A DNA stretch of 52,720 nucleotides from Trichlorobacter sp. (GTDB lineage Bacteria > Desulfobacterota > Desulfuromonadia > Geobacterales > Pseudopelobacteraceae), in the NCBI RefSeq assembly GCF_030247655.1, contig NZ_JAOTRZ010000002.1:1-52720 (forward strand), given 5' to 3'. Below the pieces are notes generated by a model that worked only from the letters and a program-made list of their open reading frames with translations, had not been told where the DNA came from and made no database searches. Position numbers and translations under genes: made by a program. Shown piece after piece: positions 16,977 through 26,498 of this stretch. Numbering within the stretch: position 1 is the stretch's first letter; each line of letters opens with the position of its first letter.

Positions 16977-17465
16977 TTATTTTGCATAGCCAACCCGTAC
17001 CGGAACAGCCTTCAATAGTGCCATCAGTTCATCCGGTGCAAGCCCGACCAGAAAGCCACGCTTACCGCCGTTGATGTAAATACGTGGCAGCTCCAGAATG
17101 GTTTCCTCTACATAGACCGGCAGCTGTTTTTTCGTACCAAAGGGGGAGGTACCGCCGGTCAGGTAACCGGTATGTTTCTGCGCCACCTCAGGTCTGCACG
17201 GTTCCACACTTCTGGCCCCAATCAAGCGGGCCAGCTCTTTGGTGGACACCTGCAGATCGCCATGCATCAGCACAATCAACGGCTGCTTGCGATCATCCTC
17301 CATCACCAGGGTCTTGATCACACAATGTTCTTCGACCCCCAATTCCCGGGACGAAACCGCGGTGCCACCTTTTTCTTCATAGCTGTACGGGTGATCACTA
17401 AAACTGATTCCGGCCGCCCGCAATGCCCGTACTGCCGGAGTAACTGGTGTCTTGTCCTTGGCCAT
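16977..17465 (-). CDS. ybaK: Cys-tRNA(Pro)/Cys-tRNA(Cys) deacylase
   Basis: The protein has 162 residues, a full-length YbaK/EbsC trans-editing enzyme that removes cysteine mischarged onto tRNA(Pro). The conserved lysine is Lys51 in CVIKTLVM. Family motifs are STKELARLIGARSVEPC, GYLTGGTSPFGTKKQLPV and YINGGKRGFLVGLAP. The upstream side is separated from hypE by a Geobacter-type inverted repeat. Confidence 0.92.
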   Translation of the reverse strand: MAKDKTPVTPAVRALRAAGISFSDHPYSYEEKGGTAVSSRELGVEEHCVIKTLVMEDDRKQPLIVLMHGDLQVSTKELARLIGARSVEPCRPEVAQKHTGYLTGGTSPFGTKKQLPVYVEETILELPRIYINGGKRGFLVGLAPDELMALLKAVPVRVGYAK

Positions 17466-17487
17466 AAACTGGACTCTCCATATAAAA

Positions 17488-17600
17488 ACTTAACGCAGAG
17501 GGGCATGAGGAGCAGAGATACAGAGGAAACCACATGTATTTTTTCCTGTATTGGCTTGCCTTTCTCTGCGTCCCTGCTGCTCTGCGACTCTGCGTTAAAA
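17488..17600. repeat. Inverted-repeat element ttaacgcagag...ctctgcgttaa (copy B)
   Basis: Perfect 11-base outer arms lie at 17490-17500 and 17588-17598. Inner agcagag/ctctgcg words extend the pairing around a loop of about 50 bases. It is placed between the hypE stop and the ybaK start, which read in the same direction. It is the second of three copies. Confidence 0.85.
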
Positions 17601-17611
17601 GCCTTTCCCGC

Positions 17612-18622
17612 TCAACAGATACGCGGCAGTTGCTCACCCGCCAGCATCTCAACTACCCGCATACCGCCAACCGTTGTCCGCATCCGTACCCGCCCCGACT
17701 CTCCCGCCTCAACCGTGCCGATAATGGCAGCCTGCTGCCCCAGAGGATGTTGCTGCATCCGCAGCAGTAGCGATTCTGCGCATTCCGGTGCCACAATCGC
17801 CAGCAGCTTGCCTTCGTTGGCAACATAGAGCGGATCAAAGCCCATAATCCCGCAGACACCTCGCACCTGAGGACTAACCGGCAGCTGATCCTCTTCCAGC
17901 TGTATCGTTACAGCAGACTGGCCTGCAATTTCCTTCAGGGTAGTAGCCACACCGCCGCGGGTTGGGTCGCGCAGCACCCTGATCCCCTCCCCTGCCTCTT
18001 CCAGCATCTGTTCCACCAGATCCCAGAGCGGGGCTGAATCGCTGGCAAGACCTTCAACCGGCAGTCCCTCCCGGGCCGCCATCACGGCTATGCCATGGTC
18101 CCCCATGCTGCCGGAAAGGATAATAACATCACCGGGACGGGCAGCAGCTCCATGGATAGCCAGATCATGCTCAAGCACCCCCACGCCGGAGGTGGTGATA
18201 AAGATCCGGTCTGCCTTACCTCTGGGCACCACCTTGGTATCGCCGGTCACGATCCGCACACCTGCGCCATCTGCGGCCTGACGCATATCGTTCAGAATAA
18301 TCGCCAGCTGACTGCGACTAAACCCCTCTTCAATAATCAGGGCGCAGGAAAGCCACAACGGGCGTGCACCCATCATGGCCAGATCATTGACGGTGCCATG
18401 GACAGCCAGAGAACCGATCGTGCCACCGGGAAAGACCGGCGGATCAACCACGTAGCCATCCGTGGTAAAGGCCAGCCGGGTATCACCGGCAACCAGCAGG
18501 GCAGCATCGTTCTGTTCCCCCGGCCCGTGGCCGGACAGGGTAGCAACAATCAGATCATCCAGCAGGCGATGGGAAAGCGTACCGCCACTGCCGTGTCCCA
18601 ACAGAATCAGGTCATCATCCAT
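17612..18622 (-). CDS. hypE: Hydrogenase maturation protein HypE
   Basis: HypE dehydrates the thiocarbamoyl group that HypF places on its C-terminal cysteine, making the cyanide ligand of [NiFe] hydrogenases. The protein has 336 residues and ends PRIC, with the required terminal cysteine. Other signatures are LLGHGSGGTLSHRLL at the start, AVHGTVNDLAMMGARPLWLS near residue 75, and RDPTRGGVATTLKEIA. The start at 18622 is preferred over a longer reading because GGAGGA lies 8 bases upstream. No other hyp gene or hydrogenase is in the window. Confidence 0.95.
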   Translation of the reverse strand: MDDDLILLGHGSGGTLSHRLLDDLIVATLSGHGPGEQNDAALLVAGDTRLAFTTDGYVVDPPVFPGGTIGSLAVHGTVNDLAMMGARPLWLSCALIIEEGFSRSQLAIILNDMRQAADGAGVRIVTGDTKVVPRGKADRIFITTSGVGVLEHDLAIHGAAARPGDVIILSGSMGDHGIAVMAAREGLPVEGLASDSAPLWDLVEQMLEEAGEGIRVLRDPTRGGVATTLKEIAGQSAVTIQLEEDQLPVSPQVRGVCGIMGFDPLYVANEGKLLAIVAPECAESLLLRMQQHPLGQQAAIIGTVEAGESGRVRMRTTVGGMRVVEMLAGEQLPRIC

Positions 18623-18761
18623 CTGTCCACTCCTCCCGATATCAGCAGGTCCAAAAGGTAGCACCAATCCCACTGCTTGTCACGATGGAACGTTTTCTGT
18701 TTTCAAGAGTTCCGGCTTCGTGGTAAATAGACAAATTCAATTCGTATCAAGGAGATGGATG

Positions 18762-20090
18762 ATGGTTGATTACTGTCCTATGACAACCTTGCCTGCAGCT
18801 GCAGGATATAAAGCGGGCGATGTGCTGGTACTGGTGGGAGAACTGTTTGGACGGGGCTATGCCAATGGCCTGCTGGAAGAGGCCAAACGCCTGGGTATGA
18901 CCGTACTGGGCACCACCGTGGGTCGTCGTGACAGTGACGGCACCCTGCGCCCGCTGACCGCTGAAGAGCTTGCAGAGGCGGAAACACTGCTGGGCAGCAG
19001 AATCATTAACATTCCGCTTGAAGCCGGTTTTGATATGGAGACTCCGGGCGGCGCTCCATCAATTGCAGAGCGATTAAAAAAAGCCAAACCGGATGAGTGG
19101 GAGAGCATCAGCTTTGAACCAGGCTTTATTGAGCAGGCCTGCGACGCTGGCAAGGCCCGTTTCTGTGGCAATCTGCAGCTGGTAATGGCAGAGCTGGAGA
19201 AGCAGATCCCTGCTTCAGCCAACATCGTCCTGGCCCACACCATGGCTGGCGGCATCCCCCGCGCCCGCTTTTTTATGCCACTCTTAAACCGGGTCTTCAA
19301 AGGGAGCGGCGACAAATATCTGCCCTCTGAGCCGTTCTGGAACAGTGCCATCGGTCAACTCTGTGATGCCAGCTTCAATGAAGTAACTGCCGATACCTTC
19401 AAATATCTGATCGACGCATCTGCCGGGCTCCGCAAGCGGGCAGAACAGGCAGGCAGCCGGGTGGCCTGTACCGCTTACGGCTATCATGGCACCGGTATTC
19501 TGGTAAACGGCCAATTCCAGTGGCAATCCTATACCCCCTATCTGCAGGGCTTTGCCAAGATGCGACTGGAAGACCACGCGGTTGCAGCCCGTAAGCAGGG
19601 CATTAACGCAACCGTATTTAACTGCCCTGAAATCCTGACCAACTCCAGCGCCCTCTTCCTGGGGGTTGAACTATCACTCTACCCCCTGTTGACAGCACTG
19701 CAACAAGTGGCTCCAGAGCGAGCAGTGCCGCTGACCGAGCGCTGCAAGGCGCTGTTAGCCGACAACTGCAGCCTGGACAGCCTGATGACCGTTGCCGCCG
19801 ACTACCTGGGGGCACCGCTGATCAATGATGCACTGGAGTTTAAGGGCTGGCCCCAGCACTCAACCCGCGAGCAGATGGAGCTGATGCTGGCCACCTCTGC
19901 CAAACTGATGGAGATGCACCGCGACCAGAAACAGCTGATCTGCGCCGAGCTGTCCCGCCTGGTATTCCGCTGTACCGGCCGCCTGATGGTGCAGACCTCC
20001 TGGAGCGGCACTGAAGCGGCAGTCTGGCTGAACCATGACACCATTGCCTCGTTGGTTACCGACCCGCGTGGCGCTGACCTGTTGGACTAA
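18762..20090 (+). CDS. FabMG-like protein, possible enoyl-ACP reductase
   Basis: The protein has 442 residues. AAGGAG at 18749-18754 is 7 bases from the ATG at 18762 (4 bases from an in-frame ATG at 18759). The N-terminus (VLVLVGELFGRGYANGLLEE, then AKRLGMTVLGTTVGRR) has a Gly-rich Rossmann-like turn. Other recognisable blocks are IINIPLEAGFDMETPGG, HTMAGGIPRARFFMPLLNRV and AYGYHGTGILV. I believe this is the family named FabMG-type enoyl-ACP reductase in annotation, but I recall that from memory. A lipid role fits its position before bamD and plsY. It is divergent from hypE (139-base gap). Confidence 0.5.
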   Translation: MVDYCPMTTLPAAAGYKAGDVLVLVGELFGRGYANGLLEEAKRLGMTVLGTTVGRRDSDGTLRPLTAEELAEAETLLGSRIINIPLEAGFDMETPGGAPSIAERLKKAKPDEWESISFEPGFIEQACDAGKARFCGNLQLVMAELEKQIPASANIVLAHTMAGGIPRARFFMPLLNRVFKGSGDKYLPSEPFWNSAIGQLCDASFNEVTADTFKYLIDASAGLRKRAEQAGSRVACTAYGYHGTGILVNGQFQWQSYTPYLQGFAKMRLEDHAVAARKQGINATVFNCPEILTNSSALFLGVELSLYPLLTALQQVAPERAVPLTERCKALLADNCSLDSLMTVAADYLGAPLINDALEFKGWPQHSTREQMELMLATSAKLMEMHRDQKQLICAELSRLVFRCTGRLMVQTSWSGTEAAVWLNHDTIASLVTDPRGADLLD

Positions 20091-20115
20091 TCTTATGCAG
20101 CCTAAAGGACCGGTA

Positions 20116-20859
20116 ATGAAACGACTCAAATATGGATTATTGTTAGCAGCCGCAACCATTCTTATGCTACAGGGCTGCGCCAGCACCCCCAAGGCAGATC
20201 CGAGCCCTGAAGAGCTATACAAACAGGGGGAGACCGCGTTCCAAAAAAGCCGCTATGAGCAGGCTGTAGAGAGCTGGAAGAAGGTAAGGGAAACCTTTCC
20301 TGAGCCGGAACTGGCTGCCAAGGCAGAAATCGGCATTGCCAACGCCTACTTCCTGAACAATGACTTTATTGAGGCGGGTGCCGCATACGAAGATTTTCGC
20401 AAACTCCATCCAACCCATGATCTAGCCCAGTTTTCACTCTACCGCCAGGGGCTTTCCAGCTACAACCTGATCACCGGTATCGACACGGATCAGACCCCCA
20501 CCAAGAACGCGCTGGCCCTGTTTGAAAGCTTTGTCCGCCAGTATCCCAAGTCACAATATGTCACAAAGGTGCAGGAAAAAATTACCGATTGCCGTGGTAA
20601 ACTGGCCCAGTATGAGATCTATGTCGGACGATTCTACTACCGCACTGATTACTATCAGGCAGCCATTGGACGTCTGGAAGGGGCCCTGACCAACTTCCCT
20701 GACTATACCGGTAATGACGAAACGCTCTTTTACCTGGGTAAGGCCTACATCGAGACAAAACAATTGGACAAGATGCAGACCACTTTCAGCCGTCTGATCC
20801 GTGAATATCCTTCCAGTAAATACCTGGGGGATGCCCGTTCTCTGCTCAGCAAACTGTGA
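20116..20859 (+). CDS. bamD: Outer-membrane assembly lipoprotein BamD
   Basis: BamD is the lipoprotein of the BAM complex that folds outer-membrane barrels. The protein has 247 residues. The ATG at 20116, with AAAGGA at 20104-20109, gives a lipoprotein signal peptide with lipobox LQGC (cysteine near residue 19). TPR-like helices follow (EELYKQGETAFQKSRYEQAV, AYEDFRKLHPTHDLAQFSLY, FESFVRQYPKSQYVTKVQEK). It starts 25 bases after the FabMG-like gene and its TGA overlaps the GTG of plsY. Confidence 0.88.
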   Translation: MKRLKYGLLLAAATILMLQGCASTPKADPSPEELYKQGETAFQKSRYEQAVESWKKVRETFPEPELAAKAEIGIANAYFLNNDFIEAGAAYEDFRKLHPTHDLAQFSLYRQGLSSYNLITGIDTDQTPTKNALALFESFVRQYPKSQYVTKVQEKITDCRGKLAQYEIYVGRFYYRTDYYQAAIGRLEGALTNFPDYTGNDETLFYLGKAYIETKQLDKMQTTFSRLIREYPSSKYLGDARSLLSKL

Positions 20860-21440
20860 TCAACAGTCTGCTCTGGATAGTCGGCGCCTACCTGCTGGGA
20901 TCAATCCCCACCGGCCTGCTGCTGGGCAAGCTGTACGGGATAGATGTCCGCAACGAAGGTAGCGGTAACATCGGTGCCACCAACCTCTATCGTACCGTTG
21001 GACGCAAGGTTGGGATCATGACCCTGGTGGGTGACTGCCTGAAGGGGCTGCTGCCAGTACTTTTGGCGTGGAAGTTGGGACTGCTTGAACCGATGCAGGC
21101 CTGGATTGGTCTTGCCGCATTTTGCGGACATGTTTTCTCAGTTTTTCTTTTATTCAAGGGCGGCAAAGGAGTTGCCACCGCTCTGGGGGTCTATCTGGCC
21201 CTGGCCCCGCTCGCTGTGTTGGGCGCCCTTGGGGTATTTATCCTGCTGGTGGCAATCTGGCGCTATATCTCACTGGGCTCCATCGCAGCTGCTGCGGTTA
21301 TGCCGCTGATCATCTTCTTCCGCCCCCACAGCACAGAACTTCTGATTGCAACCACCCTGATCTCAGCCGTTGTGATCATCAAACATCACACCAATATCAG
21401 CCGTCTGTTTGCGGGAACGGAAAGTAAATTCAAGGCCTGA
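20856..21440 (+). CDS. plsY: Acyl-phosphate:glycerol-3-phosphate acyltransferase
   Basis: PlsY transfers an acyl group from acyl-phosphate to glycerol-3-phosphate, the first membrane step of phospholipid synthesis. The protein has 194 residues and about five membrane helices. The three family motifs are present: GSIPTGLLLGK with EGSGNIGATN, then GHVFSVFLLFKGGKGVAT, and late HHTNISRLFAGTE. The start is a GTG overlapping the bamD stop, so translation is coupled. Confidence 0.95.
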   Translation: MINSLLWIVGAYLLGSIPTGLLLGKLYGIDVRNEGSGNIGATNLYRTVGRKVGIMTLVGDCLKGLLPVLLAWKLGLLEPMQAWIGLAAFCGHVFSVFLLFKGGKGVATALGVYLALAPLAVLGALGVFILLVAIWRYISLGSIAAAAVMPLIIFFRPHSTELLIATTLISAVVIIKHHTNISRLFAGTESKFKA

Positions 21441-21445
21441 TAGCT

Positions 21446-22090
21446 CTACAGAGGCAGTTCATAGGGCAGCTTCCGTTCTTCGCCTGATTCAATAACCTCC
21501 CTGAACTGGTTCACCAGCCGGTAGGTAATCCCCCACAGCACTGCCTTGCCCGGCAGCCCCAGATCAATCGCCGGTGCTTCCAGCAACGTACCACCAAAAC
21601 GGACCTGTGCCGTAAGCTGGCGTTGCGGAGCGGCCAGTTCATGCAGAGCAAACCAGAAGAGATCATGTACTTCGTGGGACAATTGTGGCTCAACCTGCTC
21701 TGTCAGGCCATAGACAAAGCAGGAAACCCGCACCGGAAGATTCGCTCCCACAATATCTGACAACCTGCCAAGGTAGCAGGCTCCAGAGAGATCTATCCCC
21801 ACCTCTTCCATGGTTTCCCGCTCGGCAGTATGCCGCAGAGTCTTATCAACCGGATCCCGACGACCTCCTGGAAAGCCGATATTACCGGACCAGGGATCAT
21901 CAGGATGGTGAGCCCGCTCAATAAAAAGCAGCTCATTGAGATCACCTGTCTGCCTGACAATCAGGGCAACAGCAGCAGGCTTACGATCATCAGCAGGGCA
22001 AGAGGTGGCAACAACACAGGTAAGCCGCTGGGCAATAAGTTCAAATAGTGTAATACCGGACATACTGACACTGTACAACGCTTCACACAT
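21446..22090 (-). CDS. Nudix hydrolase, CoA pyrophosphatase-like
   Basis: The protein has 214 residues with the ATG at 22090; a further ATG at 22063 or a TTG at 22099 are alternatives, as no clear ribosome binding site decides. The Nudix box includes FPGGRRDPVDK and AERETMEEVGI. The preceding ELLFIERAHHPDDPWSGNIG resembles the UPF0035 motif of CoA-type pyrophosphatases (NudL). The predicted reaction is cleavage of CoA or related dinucleotides. It is convergent with plsY (5-base gap). Confidence 0.82.
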   Translation of the reverse strand: MCEALYSVSMSGITLFELIAQRLTCVVATSCPADDRKPAAVALIVRQTGDLNELLFIERAHHPDDPWSGNIGFPGGRRDPVDKTLRHTAERETMEEVGIDLSGACYLGRLSDIVGANLPVRVSCFVYGLTEQVEPQLSHEVHDLFWFALHELAAPQRQLTAQVRFGGTLLEAPAIDLGLPGKAVLWGITYRLVNQFREVIESGEERKLPYELPL

Positions 22091-22116
22091 CCTGTGCAAG
22101 ATTCACTGACACTCCC

Positions 22117-22144
22117 TTGATATTCCAAATAAACACGGTATACT
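22117..22144 (+). promoter_or_regulatory. Candidate promoter of the hybrid kinase/diguanylate cyclase operon
   Basis: TTGATA at 22117-22122 and TATACT at 22139-22144 (each 5 of 6 consensus) are separated by 16 bases, 35 bases before the ATG at 22180. Confidence 0.6.
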
Positions 22145-22179
22145 GCATCATCTGTCAACTCCACTGAAAGTGAGCGGTC

Positions 22180-25100
22180 ATGACCATCCGCACACAGCTC
22201 ATTATGTTGGTGCTGGTACCTCTGTTGTGCGGCCTGACCGCAGTGGGGGGAATCATATATCTGCAGCGCGTCACCGCACTCACGGCACAAGCCTCAGCAC
22301 AGACCACCCCTCTTGCCACTGAACTTAATGATTTTATGCATTTTCTCCAGGAACCACTCCCTGGCTCGGGAAATACAGCCAAGTATCACCTGCAGGCCGC
22401 CCGTAATCGAATCAGCAGCCTGACCGTTGGCCTGAGACCTTTTTTCTTCACTACTGATGAGCTGCAATTGATTGAACAGTTAAATGAAGGACCACTAAAA
22501 TTATCAAAACAGCTTGATCAGATCACACGGGGCAACAGCAGCTTGTCCAGCCGTGGCGCTGCATTGCTGGCCCAGGAAATCAAGCTATTTATCCCTCGTA
22601 TTGCACAGCTACACAGCCACTACACCAACAACCTGCAAATCCGCACCAGACAGATCAGCACGCTGAATCAGATAGCGCTACTGGTAGCAGCGGCTTGGCC
22701 GTTACTGCTATCACTACTACTGTATCGAACCCTGGCACGTCCATTGGCACAGCTGAAAGATGCTGTAGCAGCGCTTACCCGTGGCGAGCTGTCCCATCGC
22801 CTCACCTGTCAATCATCAAGTGAGCTGGGGCGTCTGGCAACAGCCTTTAACAAAATGGCTGAATCACGCCAACGGGCGGAAACCACAGCCAGGGAAAGTG
22901 AATCGCGTCTGAAGGATGTCTTTGACAACCTGCATATGATCACCGTCTGCCTTGAGACAAACGGCACCATCAGTTACTGCAATGACTACCTGCTGCGGGT
23001 CACCGGCTACAGACGTCACGAACTGATCGGCAAAAACTGGTTTGATCTCTTTATACCGGAACCGGAGCCGGTCAAACAGATCTTTAACCAGATGGTCACC
23101 AAGGGTGAGATTGTCCACCACTTCCAGAATACAATCCTGACCAAATCCGGTGCGCTACGGATGGTGGCCTGGAACAACACCCTGACCCATGACAGCCTGG
23201 GCGGTATTTCCGGCGTTACCAGCATTGGCAGTGATATTACGAAACAGCACACGGCTGAGCAGGCCCTGGAACAAAGCCAACGCACGCTCCGTTCGTTGGT
23301 GGACGGCAACCCGGAATCACTCTATCTGGTGGACCGTACCGGAACCATACTGATTGCCAACACCACCTTTGCCCGCCGTATCGGCAAAGAGCTCCATCAG
23401 ATCATTGATAGCACCCTGGGTGAACTGTTCAGCCCAGAGGTGGCACAGGAGCGGCGCAGTAAAATAGAGGAGGTATTCACAACCGGCATGCCGCTGGTGT
23501 TTAGCGATACCCGCGACCTCTGGCAGTTTGAACATCACCTGAACCCGGTCAGCAGACTGGATGGTAGCGTTGCATCAGTCTCAATCCTTACCCTGGACGT
23601 GACTGAACAGCGGCGCATTGCAGGAGATCTTCAAAAGGCCAACCAGCTGTTGCAAAGTAACAACGAAAAGCTTGAACAACGGGTTACCGAACGGACTGCA
23701 GAGCTGGCTCGTCTGAATGATCAACTGACCCAGGCCCGTGATGCAGCAGAAGGTGCAAGTCGTTCCAAAAGCGAATTTCTGGCAAATATGAGCCACGAAA
23801 TCCGCACCCCCATGAACGCCATTCTGGGGCTGATACATCTGGCTTTGCAGACTGACCTGAGTCACAAGCAGCGGGAATACCTTGATACCGTTAGCAACTC
23901 AGCCCAATCGCTGTTGGGAATCATCAACGACATCCTTGACGTTTCACGGATTGAGTCCGGCAAACTACAAATGGAAAAAACCGGATTCTCTCTGGAAGGT
24001 GTTGTGGCCCGCTCCATCGGCCTGCTTGCACTCAAGGCCAGAGAGAAAGGGGTCGCACTTGAGCAACAGGTGGCTTCTGACATCCCCGACTCTCTGATTG
24101 GAGACCCGTTACGCCTGGAACAGGTGTTGGTCAATCTGCTGGGCAATGCCGTTAAGTTTACTGAGAGTGGGACCATAACCCTGCAGATCAGCCGGGGGAC
24201 AGCACAGACTGATCCAGAGCAACTGGCGCTTAATTTCCGTATTACAGATACCGGCTCCGGCATGGATGAGCAGACTCTGGCCCGCCTGTTCAAGCCGTTT
24301 TCCCAGGGAGACACCTCCACCACCCGTACCCATGGTGGCACCGGACTGGGTCTGACCATCTGTCGTCATCTGGTGGAAATGATGGGCGGAGAAATGCAGG
24401 TTACCAGCACTCCCGGGGAAGGCAGTTGCTTCAGCTTCAACGCACTGTTTGGCATCAGCACGTCGGTAGCAACCCGTAGAGGCATCAAGGCAGGCCGGAA
24501 TGCCCTTATACAACGCTACCTGACGCTGAATGGCTTACACCTGCTGGTGGTGGAAGACCACCCGATCAACCGTCAGATCGCCCGTGAAATCCTTGAAGCT
24601 GTCGGAGTTACTGTTGAAACCGTTGATAACGGTCGTGAGGCCGTAGCCTTCATGCAGGACCACGGTGACAGTATTGACCTGATTTTGATGGATATCCAGA
24701 TGCCGATCATGGACGGCTATGAGGCCACGCGCGAGATTCGCCAACGCTACAGCCGCAACCGTCTGCCGATTGTTGCCATGACAGCCCACGCCTTGAACGA
24801 AGAGCGGGAACGCTGCCTTTCCTCAGGCATGAATGAGCACCTGCCCAAGCCGATAGTTGTTGAAAAGTTGTATGAACTACTGGCCCGCCTGACTGATCGG
24901 ACGCCAGAAACAACGTCGGCGGATGAGTTGACACATGAAGCAGCTGACGGCTTGTCCGATCAGCTACCGGAGCAACTACCGGGCATCAACCAGGAAACAG
25001 CACTGACACGGGTAAACGGCAACAAACGACTACTGGGGCAGCTGATCCGGCTGTTTGCTCAGGAACACCATCAGATACCTGGCGAAGTCCGTCACCTGAT

Positions 25101-25572
25101 GGCAGACAATGATCCGGCCTCTGCTGCCCGGTTAGTGCATGGACTGAAAGGAGTTGCTGGCAATCTGGCAGCTGACCGTCTCCATATCGCCGCTGGCAAC
25201 CTTGAGTCTGCTCTGAAAAAGCAGGACCATAAAGCCGCAGAAGCGTTGCTCCCCCTGTTTGAAGCGGCCCTTGCTGAAATCTGTGCTACAGCAGCACTAC
25301 TTGCCGAACCTTCAAAATCATCATCAGGTTCAGGCAACGGCTCTCCAGCTGAAATTGCCGCACTGCTCGGCGAACTGCAACATCTGTTTGAGCTTCATTC
25401 TCTGGATGTAGCCACCCCCTTAAGCCAGCTGCAGGAACTGCTCCCTACGGAGGAAGATCGTCCCCTGCTGACAGCACTGAGTGACGCTGTACAACGGCTT
25501 GACTATCAGCAAGCATTGATGTTACTGCACACCCTGGCCGGAAAAAACGGCAGCAACGAGGAGAGCCTGTGA
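22180..25572 (+). CDS. Hybrid sensor kinase: TM-HAMP-PAS-PAS-HisKA-HATPase-REC-Hpt
   Basis: The protein has 1130 residues. TM1 (8-29) and TM2 (about 163-182) enclose a periplasmic helical sensor. HAMP is near 183-236 and two PAS domains near 243-365 and 368-485. A coiled coil follows (LEQRVTERTAELARLND). HisKA has His539 in NMSHEIRTPMNA and HATPase has GGTGLGLTICRHL. The receiver has Asp838 in LILMDIQMPIMDG. A C-terminal Hpt domain has His987 in RLVHGLKGVAGNL. This is a complete internal phosphorelay of the BarA/ArcB type. The stop overlaps the GTG of a response-regulator diguanylate cyclase, its probable output. Confidence 0.93.
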   Translation: MTIRTQLIMLVLVPLLCGLTAVGGIIYLQRVTALTAQASAQTTPLATELNDFMHFLQEPLPGSGNTAKYHLQAARNRISSLTVGLRPFFFTTDELQLIEQLNEGPLKLSKQLDQITRGNSSLSSRGAALLAQEIKLFIPRIAQLHSHYTNNLQIRTRQISTLNQIALLVAAAWPLLLSLLLYRTLARPLAQLKDAVAALTRGELSHRLTCQSSSELGRLATAFNKMAESRQRAETTARESESRLKDVFDNLHMITVCLETNGTISYCNDYLLRVTGYRRHELIGKNWFDLFIPEPEPVKQIFNQMVTKGEIVHHFQNTILTKSGALRMVAWNNTLTHDSLGGISGVTSIGSDITKQHTAEQALEQSQRTLRSLVDGNPESLYLVDRTGTILIANTTFARRIGKELHQIIDSTLGELFSPEVAQERRSKIEEVFTTGMPLVFSDTRDLWQFEHHLNPVSRLDGSVASVSILTLDVTEQRRIAGDLQKANQLLQSNNEKLEQRVTERTAELARLNDQLTQARDAAEGASRSKSEFLANMSHEIRTPMNAILGLIHLALQTDLSHKQREYLDTVSNSAQSLLGIINDILDVSRIESGKLQMEKTGFSLEGVVARSIGLLALKAREKGVALEQQVASDIPDSLIGDPLRLEQVLVNLLGNAVKFTESGTITLQISRGTAQTDPEQLALNFRITDTGSGMDEQTLARLFKPFSQGDTSTTRTHGGTGLGLTICRHLVEMMGGEMQVTSTPGEGSCFSFNALFGISTSVATRRGIKAGRNALIQRYLTLNGLHLLVVEDHPINRQIAREILEAVGVTVETVDNGREAVAFMQDHGDSIDLILMDIQMPIMDGYEATREIRQRYSRNRLPIVAMTAHALNEERERCLSSGMNEHLPKPIVVEKLYELLARLTDRTPETTSADELTHEAADGLSDQLPEQLPGINQETALTRVNGNKRLLGQLIRLFAQEHHQIPGEVRHLMADNDPASAARLVHGLKGVAGNLAADRLHIAAGNLESALKKQDHKAAEALLPLFEAALAEICATAALLAEPSKSSSGSGNGSPAEIAALLGELQHLFELHSLDVATPLSQLQELLPTEEDRPLLTALSDAVQRLDYQQALMLLHTLAGKNGSNEESL

Positions 25573-26495
25573 CACCGGAACATGACGGCAAGTTGATGAT
25601 CCTGCTGGTTGATGATGCCCCGACCAACATTCAGATGTTGAATGAGACCTTAAAAGACGGCTACCACCTCTTCTTTGCCACCAATGGTCGTGATGCACTG
25701 CGGATTGCTTCAGAGTCTGTACCAGACCTGATCCTGCTGGATGTGATCATGCCGGACATGGATGGGTACGAAGTCTGCCGCACCCTAAAGACCGACCCTA
25801 TCCTGCGAAATGTACCGATTATCTTCATTACCGCCATGAATCAGCAGGAAGACGAGGCGATCGGCCTGGAACTGGGTGCTGTTGATTACATTACCAAACC
25901 GTTCAACCCAACCATTGTCAGGTTGCGGATTCGCAACCAGATTGAGCTGAAACGCCAACGTGATATGCTGGCCCGGCTTTCCCATCTTGACGGACTTACC
26001 GGAATCCCCAACCGGAGGGCTTTAGATGAAGCACTGGAGCGTGAATGGCGGCGCGGAACCCGCTCGCTAAGGCCGCTTTCACTGTTGATGATGGATATTG
26101 ATCATTTCAAGGCCTACAATGACAGTTGCGGTCACCTTGCCGGTGACGATTGCCTGAGGGCAGTCGCCCAATCACTCAAGGTACCGCTTGGCAGAGCTGC
26201 AGATTTTGTTGGTCGCTATGGTGGCGAAGAATTTTTAGCTGTTTTACCGGAAACAGATCAGATCGGCGCACAGATTGTTGCCAGCGAAATACTTGAAGAG
26301 ATAGCGCGGCTTGCCATTCCCCATCCGGCCTCCCCCCTGGGAAAGACCGTTACCGCAAGCATCGGCGTTGCCACCACAATTGCCGACCGGGAGCACGAGC
26401 ATTCCTGGCTGTTGCAGGGAGCGGACAGCGCCCTGTATCAGGCTAAGCTGGAGGGGCGCAACAGAATCGTAACCGCTCCGTTACTTTCCAACTGA
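25569..26495 (+). CDS. Response regulator diguanylate cyclase (REC-GGDEF)
   Basis: The protein has 308 residues. The receiver (residues 8-125) has Asp58 in LILLDVIMPDMDG. The GGDEF domain (about 140-300) has the active signature RYGGEEF near 216-222 and an intact inhibitory site (RAAD), five residues before GGEEF. It should make c-di-GMP from GTP upon phosphorylation, with product inhibition. The GTG start overlaps the stop of the hybrid kinase, which strongly suggests that kinase is its phosphate donor. Confidence 0.95.
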   Translation: MTPEHDGKLMILLVDDAPTNIQMLNETLKDGYHLFFATNGRDALRIASESVPDLILLDVIMPDMDGYEVCRTLKTDPILRNVPIIFITAMNQQEDEAIGLELGAVDYITKPFNPTIVRLRIRNQIELKRQRDMLARLSHLDGLTGIPNRRALDEALEREWRRGTRSLRPLSLLMMDIDHFKAYNDSCGHLAGDDCLRAVAQSLKVPLGRAADFVGRYGGEEFLAVLPETDQIGAQIVASEILEEIARLAIPHPASPLGKTVTASIGVATTIADREHEHSWLLQGADSALYQAKLEGRNRIVTAPLLSN

Positions 26496-26498
26496 CCC

